From positions 1 to 64,000 of the forward strand of contig DAGH01000021.1 in NCBI GenBank assembly GCA_002495675.1: 64,000 bases of DNA, in the 5' to 3' direction. This document shows positions 28,501-35,562 of the stretch, in pieces (the first letter of the stretch is position 1; the number at the start of each line of letters is the position of its first letter). The notes beneath the pieces are model-generated. The model searched no databases. It worked only from the letters and a program-made list of their open reading frames with translations, and had not been told where the DNA came from. This DNA is from Euryarchaeota archaeon UBA182. Its GTDB lineage: Archaea; Thermoplasmatota; Poseidoniia; Poseidoniales; Thalassarchaeaceae. Made by a program: the position numbers and the translations under genes.

Positions 28501-31273
28501 ATGGAATCTAAACAATAGGGGAATCAACCCTCTGAATGGATCTGATGCATTCCAAAATCCAGATGGCGATGGCTATGATGTAAATGGAGACGGAAACCTC
28601 TCGATCGAAGAGCAATTTGTCAATTGGTTCGAGTATCACCTGAGAACGGAGATTCTGGTTGGGGGAGCGTGGTCTTTCTCTGAGATCCTCCCAGAAAATT
28701 TGGTGACATGGCTATTCAATTCTTCAGATGAAATAAGCGATCCACAAGGTTCATTTGGTGATTTAGCAAGCACCGAGGTGATCAGCCTTTTGACAGGAAT
28801 TACCGAACTTGATGTTGGCTCCTCAGATCCAGTTTCTTCGGACACTGACTCAGATGGCATGCCAGATGGGTGGGAGGCTTACCATGCAAGATGGTCTGTT
28901 TTTGAGGATAAATGGACACTCAATCCTGTTAACGGTGATGATGATGTAGGTGATCCAGATGGAGATGGTTTGACTAATTGGGAGGAGTACAACTCAATCC
29001 AAGGTAACATGAGCGAAATTGACCCACTCATCACAGCGCCCCAATTCTATCTCCTGAACAGCGGGGGAGATTGGCTCCCAACACCTTGGTTGACCGCAGA
29101 CTCAACGGCGTCCTTTGGAGAATCGGCGAGACTGTTGCACCCAGACAGCCCGATTACAGCGGATCCAAATAATCCCGACACTGATGGTGACGGGTTGCTA
29201 GATGGGGTTGAGATGATTTTTACAAAGTGGAATTATGAGGAGGAAACATGGACATTGAACCCACTGGTACCATCTGACGGATACTACGACTCAGATCGCG
29301 ATGGCCTCACTGACTTGATCGAATTGAACTTGACTAATACAAATCCCGAGAACGGTGCCCTAGCCCCTCCTGACGCTCCAAGGTTCCATGAAGAGGCATC
29401 GTCATTGGACGCACTTGAGTCAATGAATAGGGTGTACAGAGTCTTGTTTACCAAACAAGGCAGGGCACATATCGCAATTTCGCAATTCAACGAATGGCAG
29501 TCAGATGGCTTCATGAGGCCCTTATTGGCATCACTTGTTGGGGTATCCGATCCAAGTGAACAAGATACTGATCGCGATGGAATGAGTGATGGGTACGAAT
29601 ACTGGTTTACTGAGTGGGATCTAGAGGCAAATGAGTGGACCATCAATCCTCTGACTTCTACTGACATATATCGTGACTCTGATAGAGATTCATGGGATTG
29701 CAATGGGGATGGTACGATCTCTCCCTCAGAGTCTTTCACTAATCTGGCGGAATATGAATCTCGAATCTATGGCAAGCTCCTCGCTGTCGACACCATACCT
29801 TCAGGATTGGGTACAGTCTCGTATGGCAATGATGCCATCAATGCTCTCAGGTTTGAGGGCGAGCTTTCAGAGGATGAGGCAATAGAAAGCCTCTATGACA
29901 CCTTCTCTAGTAAGTCAGATCAATCCCTAGAAAGGATGGGCCTCATCAATCAATTTGATCCAGATAGCTTTAACCGAACCCTCCTTGGAATAAGCGACCC
30001 AACTAACGACGATTCTGACATGGACGGCCTCCCGGATGGTTGGGAATATTGTTATTCTATCTTTGGACATTGGTTGCCCTTGCCAGAAACGCAATTGAGA
30101 TGGTCATTAAACCCATTGAACCCGCTGGATGGCTCATACGATCCCGATTCAGATGGATGGTATGACAGGACGACCTCAGACGTAGCTGCTACTCAGGGAA
30201 CTTGGGATAATCGAGTTTTCCAACCCTCAAATCTATCAGATCAGATCGACGCGGGCCCAACACCATTACTATTCACAAATCTGATGGAATACAGAAATGG
30301 TACATTGCCTCTATCTAACGACACTGATCGAGATTCTCTCCTCATGGAACCAGAATTTTCTGTGACTGGTTCCGTAATCTCTTACAACAAAAACTACAAT
30401 CTTTCAGATGGAAGAGAGATCCTGAAATACGGGACAAACCCGTTGGACAATGACACCGACGGCGATATGTTGCCTGATTTCTATGAGTATCATCTTGGTT
30501 GGAATGAAATGAATGACAACTGGTCCTCATTGATGCAAATTGAGGTTGTCTGGCAACAAATCTCCTCCAACAGTTGGAAACCTGTAAACATAAATGGTGG
30601 CTCAATCATGAGGCCAATCCTGAATTGGACATGGTTCACCCTAGATCCAACTGATCCTACCGACGTAGGTGGCGATGCTGACAAGGATGGCGATTATGAG
30701 TGTAATTTGGGGGGCTGTCAATACATCCCATATACGAATTTTCAAGAGTATTTTGGCATAGTAAATGCAACGCTGTCTTCACCGGCACTCGTAAGAGCGG
30801 CTCCCCTCGTTGATTGCAGAGGAAATGAAGTCGAGGAAGGATGGCAATTTAGAGAAGTAATCCTGGGTCTTTGTGGAAATGGCGGATCATTATCCACAAA
30901 TTATCTCCGAATGAACAGGATAAGTCAGACCGACAACTTGTATGCGTTAATCATAGATGATAACGACCAAGACTACACTCAGATAGACACCTCTAATGAC
31001 AATGTGATCATGAGTGGAAATTGGACCGACTCGTTCCAGAGATTTGCTGGCGATCAGTTCCATCTTCCGAACACCGGACTAGGCGAGTATCCATATGGTT
31101 GGTGGCTACTTGATCACGATGGGGATTCAATCGCTGAGGGCACTAGCCCAACAAACTGGGACACTGATGGAGATTGGTTGAATGACAGGTTCGAAATTGC
31201 CGATGATCTCCTCGATGGCATACGAGGCAATTCAGGCTCGCCCATAAGATATGACGATAGAACAGTACCCTGA
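25529..31273 (+). CDS. Giant thrombospondin-type-3-repeat-like calcium-binding surface protein
   Basis: A 1914-residue protein with a signal peptide (FLAIIMLSSVLFLSQ). It is built from at least ten copies of an acidic Ca-binding unit of the TSP3 type, such as DTDGDGLPDGFE, DSDYDGMPDGWE and DTDSDGMPDGWE. Each copy is usually followed 30-50 residues later by LDPxDPxDA and a second Asp-rich loop. Residues ~380-740 differ: phrases such as GIVVIASKNGVTILDP, LLVGTDAGLIRW, VWLGTPSGIHFI and LLVGSRDGLWAL look like blades of a beta-propeller set between the two repeat zones. No C-terminal helix or sorting motif is present, so the protein may be released or held by other surface proteins. ATG 25529 is chosen because it starts a proper signal peptide. 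It overlaps the next gene by 23 bases. Confidence 0.85.
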   Translation: MRRKQTAAFLAIIMLSSVLFLSQTRPQSPVGTTNPEEAIGGAPIAVDTDEDLIPDVHESAFSEPLRIATLEGDFTVTGLDPLDSTDNLSDYDRDGASALQEFCWPYSLESCFTTRLSLTGKSPEETESGFREYLDPRRSDTDGDGLPDGFEISMCTDGGAGYIDQASTAWVCLHFDPLDPRDAIEDPDQCLGLLEWGCGDGYDFDRDGILEPGERFTSSEEYRYAQPDGWIDERDGLWCQGPIPGITEGACQSMMESETGLPGWLGSDPRYPDSDTFAIVDGVPTPLAVSGDGITDGWEHHYGLDPRNASDAILDSDQDGWDSNRDGIVAPDNSIATSMWGEALSNYEEFKISQDDGYSVRPGLYLSSVERPLDADFLTETSQPRISDSAIVGTHVSENQGIVVIASKNGVTILDPLSYTTQIFDQPVPGTISDSLLISLADNSVALVLTSNLGIGAFQLTQEGLNLDSSIFLQSDPILSANPLSTSMGPGALLIFGKDGNVHTTRVNVDQGAISIENPTTVEVLEQTLRSRNATGSISLHVDRPGDTPLLLVGTDAGLIRWTTNDLSDTFGSPIWVYTRDNAETFVGIADLLNSSKSAVVNLLEPAGILTSNGQIGQVTGVWLGTPSGIHFIDLEDLIFDPLFAISNDRMFNPEAWLSGGNDVLSIEQIPGMLLVGSRDGLWALEGDGSGILGMIEPPVTMQGPISDVVSWISDGEQWIASGVESGQYMNIHPIDPTSPDSDYDGMPDGWEFYHGLDPTDPFDAPRDEDTDGFDVDGPFGFEAPWTNLDEFRYISISENGSNGTDPRLVDSDGDGLSDGEEYWGWFYDSTLFQCHYLSTGGPGTPQQICDESDGILARQVHLAGWLNSGSGGGTDVPTDPTNPDTDGDGMPDGWEVKNRRWIGVDYTGGNLWTLDPLDPSDANKDADGDGLTNACEYRWSVLLETVRENGLTTHGESAQSAASWVATDPNLIDSDGDSLPDGWEARYACSWNLNNRGINPLNGSDAFQNPDGDGYDVNGDGNLSIEEQFVNWFEYHLRTEILVGGAWSFSEILPENLVTWLFNSSDEISDPQGSFGDLASTEVISLLTGITELDVGSSDPVSSDTDSDGMPDGWEAYHARWSVFEDKWTLNPVNGDDDVGDPDGDGLTNWEEYNSIQGNMSEIDPLITAPQFYLLNSGGDWLPTPWLTADSTASFGESARLLHPDSPITADPNNPDTDGDGLLDGVEMIFTKWNYEEETWTLNPLVPSDGYYDSDRDGLTDLIELNLTNTNPENGALAPPDAPRFHEEASSLDALESMNRVYRVLFTKQGRAHIAISQFNEWQSDGFMRPLLASLVGVSDPSEQDTDRDGMSDGYEYWFTEWDLEANEWTINPLTSTDIYRDSDRDSWDCNGDGTISPSESFTNLAEYESRIYGKLLAVDTIPSGLGTVSYGNDAINALRFEGELSEDEAIESLYDTFSSKSDQSLERMGLINQFDPDSFNRTLLGISDPTNDDSDMDGLPDGWEYCYSIFGHWLPLPETQLRWSLNPLNPLDGSYDPDSDGWYDRTTSDVAATQGTWDNRVFQPSNLSDQIDAGPTPLLFTNLMEYRNGTLPLSNDTDRDSLLMEPEFSVTGSVISYNKNYNLSDGREILKYGTNPLDNDTDGDMLPDFYEYHLGWNEMNDNWSSLMQIEVVWQQISSNSWKPVNINGGSIMRPILNWTWFTLDPTDPTDVGGDADKDGDYECNLGGCQYIPYTNFQEYFGIVNATLSSPALVRAAPLVDCRGNEVEEGWQFREVILGLCGNGGSLSTNYLRMNRISQTDNLYALIIDDNDQDYTQIDTSNDNVIMSGNWTDSFQRFAGDQFHLPNTGLGEYPYGWWLLDHDGDSIAEGTSPTNWDTDGDWLNDRFEIADDLLDGIRGNSGSPIRYDDRTVP

Positions 31274-31754
31274 GGTGTCATTCTTGGACGATTCTGCTAA
31301 GATTCCAAGTCCCCAGCAACCGTTGGAGGAAAGAATCCTCTTCATACAGGAGAACATGGTCTCGTTCGTCAAACAATACAACATGCCCATCGTTGAAGTG
31401 GCATTGGTGATCTCAAAATACATCAGGATCCTACTCGAGAAGCTACAGGAAATTGCAAATGATTCAGATGAGGAACTACCTTCGCATTTACTTTCCCCCA
31501 CCCCATTCGACGGGGACATAAAGCCACCATTGATCGACTCATTTCCATTGGAAAGACTTCTGGATTCGCTGGATGAAGACAGGATGGACATCCTAGACAC
31601 ATTGATGAGAACCGCAATCAACGCCGTAGAGGCCCCTTTTTCATCTGCACTAGCCCTATTTCGCGATTGGGAGATGCTAATCAGGACGCAGTTGTCAGAG
31701 TCTAGGAGCCCAGGGCACTTATTCAGCCCAATGAAATTTCCTGAGGATTTCTGA
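31251..31754 (+). CDS. Small cytosolic protein of unknown function
   Basis: A 167-residue protein, acidic and largely helical, with no signal peptide, helix long enough for the membrane, or cysteine motif. The central part (EERILFIQENMVSFVKQY, IVEVALVISKYIRILLEKLQ) could form a helical bundle or coiled coil. It starts 23 bases inside the end of the TSP3-like gene, in another frame, so it is probably translated from the same message. It is not a frameshifted tail of that protein, because its composition is quite different. No family recognised. Confidence 0.6.
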   Translation: MTIEQYPEVSFLDDSAKIPSPQQPLEERILFIQENMVSFVKQYNMPIVEVALVISKYIRILLEKLQEIANDSDEELPSHLLSPTPFDGDIKPPLIDSFPLERLLDSLDEDRMDILDTLMRTAINAVEAPFSSALALFRDWEMLIRTQLSESRSPGHLFSPMKFPEDF

Positions 31755-31756
31755 GG

Positions 31757-32092
31757 TCAATTCGACCGCCCAGAAACAATCCCGTTCGAGACCCACCAAG
31801 AATCAATGATGGACCAAGCGTAGATTAGTGGCCAAAGCACTATAGTCAGAAGAAGTGGGAGTTGGAGGATGAACCACCACGCTCCTTTTCTGTGCTGCCT
31901 GTTGAAATGTTGCCCGAGGTACAGGAAGGGCACGATCGCCAGCAAAATCGAGAACGCAGGCCGCAGGGCCCCCCATGGACCTATTCCCCCGCTGAGCTCA
32001 TTCCAAATCGCTCTCAAAACACCTAAGGGGGTGGCCCTAGCAGGAGGCTTCGAGTCGACACTAACGGTGAGCTCGGTTGGGACCATGGTCAT
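31757..32092 (-). CDS. Small two-helix membrane protein
   Basis: A 111-residue protein with a polar N-terminus of about 45 residues. Two hydrophobic helices (LRPAFSILLAIVPFLYLGQHF and WWFILQLPLLLTIVLWPLIYAW) are joined by a basic loop (NRQHRKGA). ATG 32086 is an alternative start two codons in. It converges on the 31251 gene with a 2-base gap and diverges from the Pcp/Nudix gene. The helix-loop-helix pattern resembles small TM2-like membrane proteins, but no family can be named. Confidence 0.6.
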   Translation of the reverse strand: MTMVPTELTVSVDSKPPARATPLGVLRAIWNELSGGIGPWGALRPAFSILLAIVPFLYLGQHFNRQHRKGAWWFILQLPLLLTIVLWPLIYAWSIIDSWWVSNGIVSGRSN

Positions 32093-32177
32093 CGAGAAGT
32101 CTCATTCAACAAATAATTGATCCTATTTTTTTGCGGGAGGGACTATCCTGGACAACAACCAAAATGACAGAAAAATA

Positions 32178-33140
32178 TTGGTGACTGGATTTGAGCCCTT
32201 CGACGGAATGACCTCTAATCACTCTTGGGATGTCGCCAAGGCCTCCGCAGCGGGGTCCATGGCCAACTTCTTGACCACCAAGATTCTATCTGTAGACGAA
32301 GCCGGCTCATTGCAACCAAGTAAGGAGATTCTATCGGGATCCTTCACCGGGGCACTACTGCTTGGTGTCGCGTACGAAAGATCTGATGTCTGTATCGAAA
32401 TCCGAGCTGAGAACAAATTGGATATGAAAAAAGAAGATAATTCTGGGAGGAAAATACACGGGATTGTTGAGGACGAGGCCCAGAATCACCTTGAAACGAC
32501 TTACAGCAGGCATCTATTGGATGAATTGGTAGAAGAGCATGATGATCTAAAAATAAGTCATGATTGCGGCAATTTTGTCTGCAATGAGACGTATTTTCGA
32601 ACTTTATCGACGGAAATAAAAAACAGGGAAGGAGGTGAGAAGATCCCCATCTTATTTGTCCATTTACCACCAATCGAGAGAATTTCGTTTGATAGACAGG
32701 TTATTTTGGTGAGAACATTGTTGAAAAGTATGATTTCCATCCCCAAGATGGACGTCGTGGGGGCGTTGATCAGAGATGAACTGGGAAGAGTCCTAGCCTG
32801 CAGAAGACCCCCGAAGGATCAATGGTCTGGATACTGGGAATTTCCTGGAGGGAAAATCGCTGAGGGCGAGTCTGAACGTGCCGCTGTGGAAAGAGAGATT
32901 CTAGAGGAGTTGAGCATATCTGTTTCTGCCATGGACGAAGTTGCCAGAATTTCCCACAGATATGAGGACAGGATAGTGGATCTGAGGATTATTGATTGTG
33001 GCGTCGTCGATCCAAATTCGATAATTCTCATGGAACATGATATGTCAAGATGGTTGGAGAAGGATGAATTAGATGATGTGAACTGGCTGCCCGCAGATCT
33101 ACCAATTATCACAGAATGGATGAATGAAGGCATACCTTGA
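32178..33140 (+). CDS. Fusion: pyroglutamyl-peptidase I-like domain + Nudix (MutT-like) hydrolase
   Basis: A protein of about 320 residues made of two enzymes that are normally separate. Residues 1-185 match pyrrolidone-carboxylate peptidase (family C15): VTGFEPFDG at the start, catalytic Cys135 in GNFVCNETYF and His162 in FVHLPP, with Glu near 74-78. Family C15 removes N-terminal pyroglutamate from peptides. Residues ~192-320 are a Nudix domain with a perfect box (G225 through ILEEL, pattern Gx5Ex7REUxEExGU apart from the last Gly) and WEFPGGK just before it, as in MutT/8-oxo-dGTP pyrophosphatases. No ATG precedes the conserved start. TTG 32178 falls just inside the beta-strand; CTG 32148, 6 bases after GGGAGGG, would give a fuller N-terminus. 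Confidence 0.85.
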   Translation: MVTGFEPFDGMTSNHSWDVAKASAAGSMANFLTTKILSVDEAGSLQPSKEILSGSFTGALLLGVAYERSDVCIEIRAENKLDMKKEDNSGRKIHGIVEDEAQNHLETTYSRHLLDELVEEHDDLKISHDCGNFVCNETYFRTLSTEIKNREGGEKIPILFVHLPPIERISFDRQVILVRTLLKSMISIPKMDVVGALIRDELGRVLACRRPPKDQWSGYWEFPGGKIAEGESERAAVEREILEELSISVSAMDEVARISHRYEDRIVDLRIIDCGVVDPNSIILMEHDMSRWLEKDELDDVNWLPADLPIITEWMNEGIP

Positions 33141-33141
33141 G

Positions 33142-33630
33142 CTATTTCCTTCGTTTCGAGACCCAGACAGACGAGCTTCCATCCTCCTTCATAGAAGAGT
33201 CATCGTTCGGGTATCGAGGATATTCTTCTCTCCCTTGGTGATACGTGAGTTCAGTGAGGTAGAGATCCAGATTTTCATGTGTGACAGTCACATCAATGCA
33301 TCCTCCCACTGGTGGTTCCTCTAAGACGAAGGAGCACCTTCCTACGCTTGCAGCTTGCCTTGATAGTGAAAAATGGGTTGTATTGCCCTCAGAGTGCAGC
33401 GTCATTGCATCCAACGCAGTGTCCAAAATTCTGTGCTTCCTACAATTTTCAATTATTCCATCGAGGCTCCCTACATCAGATATCATCCTAGTGGGGGTTG
33501 AATCTGAAGGGAATTTATTCCTAGGTGGAATTTCCCCTGGATGCCAATCTGGAAAGAATTGTCGAGTCGCGACCACAACTAATTCTGGATGTTCGTGAGG
33601 AAGAAGAGTGGTTGCTACGACGATCCTCAT
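33142..33630 (-). CDS. UPF0201 family protein (COG1931-like), putative RNA-binding
   Basis: A 162-residue protein from ATG 33630, chosen because RIVVATTLLPHEHPELV forms the first conserved strand; the frame is open to 33744. The diagnostic part is CRKHRILDTALDAM, then NTTHFSLSRQAASVGRCSFV and PPVGGCIDV. This matches the UPF0201 pattern of RILDTAR, LNKQAA-VGxVxFV and LGPIxV. The family is archaeal, folds like an RNA-binding domain and has no firm biochemical role. The C-terminal 50 residues are polar. The stop codon lies one base from the stop of the Pcp/Nudix gene. Confidence 0.75.
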   Translation of the reverse strand: MRIVVATTLLPHEHPELVVVATRQFFPDWHPGEIPPRNKFPSDSTPTRMISDVGSLDGIIENCRKHRILDTALDAMTLHSEGNTTHFSLSRQAASVGRCSFVLEEPPVGGCIDVTVTHENLDLYLTELTYHQGREEYPRYPNDDSSMKEDGSSSVWVSKRRK

Positions 33631-33704
33631 GAAAACACCAGAGCACATGATGTACATCATATCTACCGTCAACAAGTCACATTCATTGCAATGAAGTGTC
33701 ACGG

Positions 33705-34376
33705 ATGACCATGGCCAACAGATCCTTTCCGGTTTCAGTAGCATTGCTGTTCACACCCACAATTATTCTGCTGGCAATCAGAATGATATTGCCCACGGTC
33801 GATTCTATTTTAGATTCGGATAGAAATAGCACGATGATACTCCACGGAAGCGCATTTTTCATCGGAATTTTATTGCTGTTTAGGGGCAATAAAAGCAAGG
33901 ACCATGAATATCTGAGATCGAGTGCAATTAACAGACTCAACAAAATTTACAATCAGGAGGACGCAGGCTTATGGTCGAGAGCGGATGAAGCGTTGGCAAA
34001 GCTTGAGACAAGGAAAACTAGGGGAAGGAAAATGAATATTCCCGCTAAAGTATCCAGCATCAACAAGGAATCTATCGAACTCGACATAGGAGAGAAAGAG
34101 CCAGTTGACATTAGGGTAGGCGGAGTGAATCTCGCTTTCGACGCAGGATACGGGAATAATGAGAAAGGGGCTCAACGAATCCCTGAGGAGCCGGCTAAAA
34201 CACGGGGTTTATTCGGGTGGGTGGACAGGCGGGCAGAAAAAATAGCCACCAAGAGGGCCAAGAGAGGAAAAATCAAGGCTGAGGTGGATGCGAAGGTCCC
34301 TGGTGTGTGCAGAGTCTGTGGAATACCCCAGAATGAGAGTGGGGCTAATTGTGCATATTGTGGAGCAAGTAAGTAA
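33705..34376 (+). CDS. Membrane protein with cytosolic zinc ribbon
   Basis: A protein of about 223 residues. Two N-terminal helices (VALLFTPTIILLAIRMIL and ILHGSAFFIGILLLF) are followed by a long, basic cytosolic region rich in Lys and Arg (KIATKRAKRGKIKAE). The C-terminal ribbon has CRVCG and CAYCG, four cysteines in two CxxC knuckles. GTG 33696, ATG 33705 and ATG 33711 are all possible starts. It precedes dnaJ by 52 bases and may share its transcript. The ribbon could bind RNA or protein. No family recognised. Confidence 0.65.
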   Translation: MTMANRSFPVSVALLFTPTIILLAIRMILPTVDSILDSDRNSTMILHGSAFFIGILLLFRGNKSKDHEYLRSSAINRLNKIYNQEDAGLWSRADEALAKLETRKTRGRKMNIPAKVSSINKESIELDIGEKEPVDIRVGGVNLAFDAGYGNNEKGAQRIPEEPAKTRGLFGWVDRRAEKIATKRAKRGKIKAEVDAKVPGVCRVCGIPQNESGANCAYCGASK

Positions 34377-34428
34377 AGCCTGCGTCGGATTGAAAGAGAA
34401 CCCCCCTGAGCAATAGTACGGGGTTCGC

Positions 34429-35562
34429 ATGGCAAAGAGGGACTACTACGAGGTTCTAGGACTTGATCGTAATGCGAGTTCAGATGATATAAAAAGAGCA
34501 TTCCGATCATTAGCAAGAAAATTTCACCCGGATAAGAACCCTGACGATCCCGACTCGGAATCCAAATTCAAAGAAGTACAAGAAGCATATGCAATTCTAT
34601 CCAATCCGGATGAGAAATCGAAGTACGATAGATATGGTCACAACAGGCCAGGGGGGAACCCATTTGGCCCCGATGGCTTCCAAGGAGTTGACATCAACAT
34701 CGAAGATCTATTCGGAGGAGGTTTTGAGAGTATCTTCGGAAGTATTTTCGGAGGACGCAGGTCTAGTCGGAGTGAGAGAGGTTCGGACCTTCTATACAGA
34801 CACTCCATATCATTCGAAGAGGCCTTCTCGGGTTTAGATGCTGATATTGATATCGAAGTCATGTCTATTTGCGAGTCATGTGATGGCTCAGGGGCCCTGA
34901 CTCCCGATGATGTAGAAGTCTGTGCTACCTGTGAGGGCCATGGCCGACTCAGAAGAATGCAAAGGGTGGGCCCATTTACACAGCAAGTCGTTTCAGATTG
35001 CCCTGCTTGCAATGGAAAAGGGAGCACAATCGCGAGGAGCTGCACATCCTGCAGGGGGAACGGCCGGGTAAACAAAAACAAGAAGGTTAGGTTCTCCATA
35101 CCTCCGGGTATTGAGTCCGGGACCCGCTTGAGGATGAGCGGGTATGGTGAGGCTTCAAGGGATGCCAAGGGCCCCTCTGGCCACTTATACATCGAAATAT
35201 CTCACAAGAGCCACAAGTGGTTTGAAAGGGATGGTAGCGACCTCTTGATGGCCCTACCAATCAACTTCGTTGATTTAACCCTTGGATGCGAACTTGAATT
35301 GCCCCACATAGACGGTGAAGATCTGAAAATCAGGGTCCCAAAAGGGTCAATGCCTGGAGACACTGTATCGATCAAAGGGAGGGGGTTCCCAAACAACCGT
35401 CGCACTGGTAGGGGGGATGTCACTGTGGTTTTGAGGTTGAAATCCGCAGGGAAAATATCAAGGAAGGCTAAAAAGGTCCTTGAAGAGCTAAGAGAATTGA
35501 TAGATGATGGTAAGGAAACCCAGGAATCGGCAATAGATGAAGCAAAACGAAGACGGAGGTAA
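34429..35562 (+). CDS. dnaJ: Type I co-chaperone DnaJ (Hsp40)
   Basis: A 377-residue protein with all parts of a type I DnaJ. The J domain occupies residues 5-70 with the essential HPD at 33-35. A Gly/Phe linker follows (74-130). Four zinc knuckles (CESCDGSG, CATCEGHG, CPACNGKG, CTSCRGNG) come next, then the C-terminal substrate-binding domain (FSIPPGIESGTRLRMSGYGE). It activates DnaK ATPase and hands over unfolded proteins. No dnaK or grpE is adjacent in this window. The system reached mesophilic archaea from bacteria. The basic C-terminal end (DEAKRRRR) is unusual. The stop codon abuts that of the convergent gene. Confidence 0.95.
   Translation: MAKRDYYEVLGLDRNASSDDIKRAFRSLARKFHPDKNPDDPDSESKFKEVQEAYAILSNPDEKSKYDRYGHNRPGGNPFGPDGFQGVDINIEDLFGGGFESIFGSIFGGRRSSRSERGSDLLYRHSISFEEAFSGLDADIDIEVMSICESCDGSGALTPDDVEVCATCEGHGRLRRMQRVGPFTQQVVSDCPACNGKGSTIARSCTSCRGNGRVNKNKKVRFSIPPGIESGTRLRMSGYGEASRDAKGPSGHLYIEISHKSHKWFERDGSDLLMALPINFVDLTLGCELELPHIDGEDLKIRVPKGSMPGDTVSIKGRGFPNNRRTGRGDVTVVLRLKSAGKISRKAKKVLEELRELIDDGKETQESAIDEAKRRRR

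Noticed and set aside
25900..31200. CRISPR-like repeats in the TSP3-like gene
   Set aside because: The repeats are degenerate protein repeats of variable length in one frame, with no constant spacer length.
31251..31754. Frameshifted tail of the TSP3-like protein
   Set aside because: The small protein lacks Asp-rich repeats and looks cytosolic, so it is treated as a separate gene.
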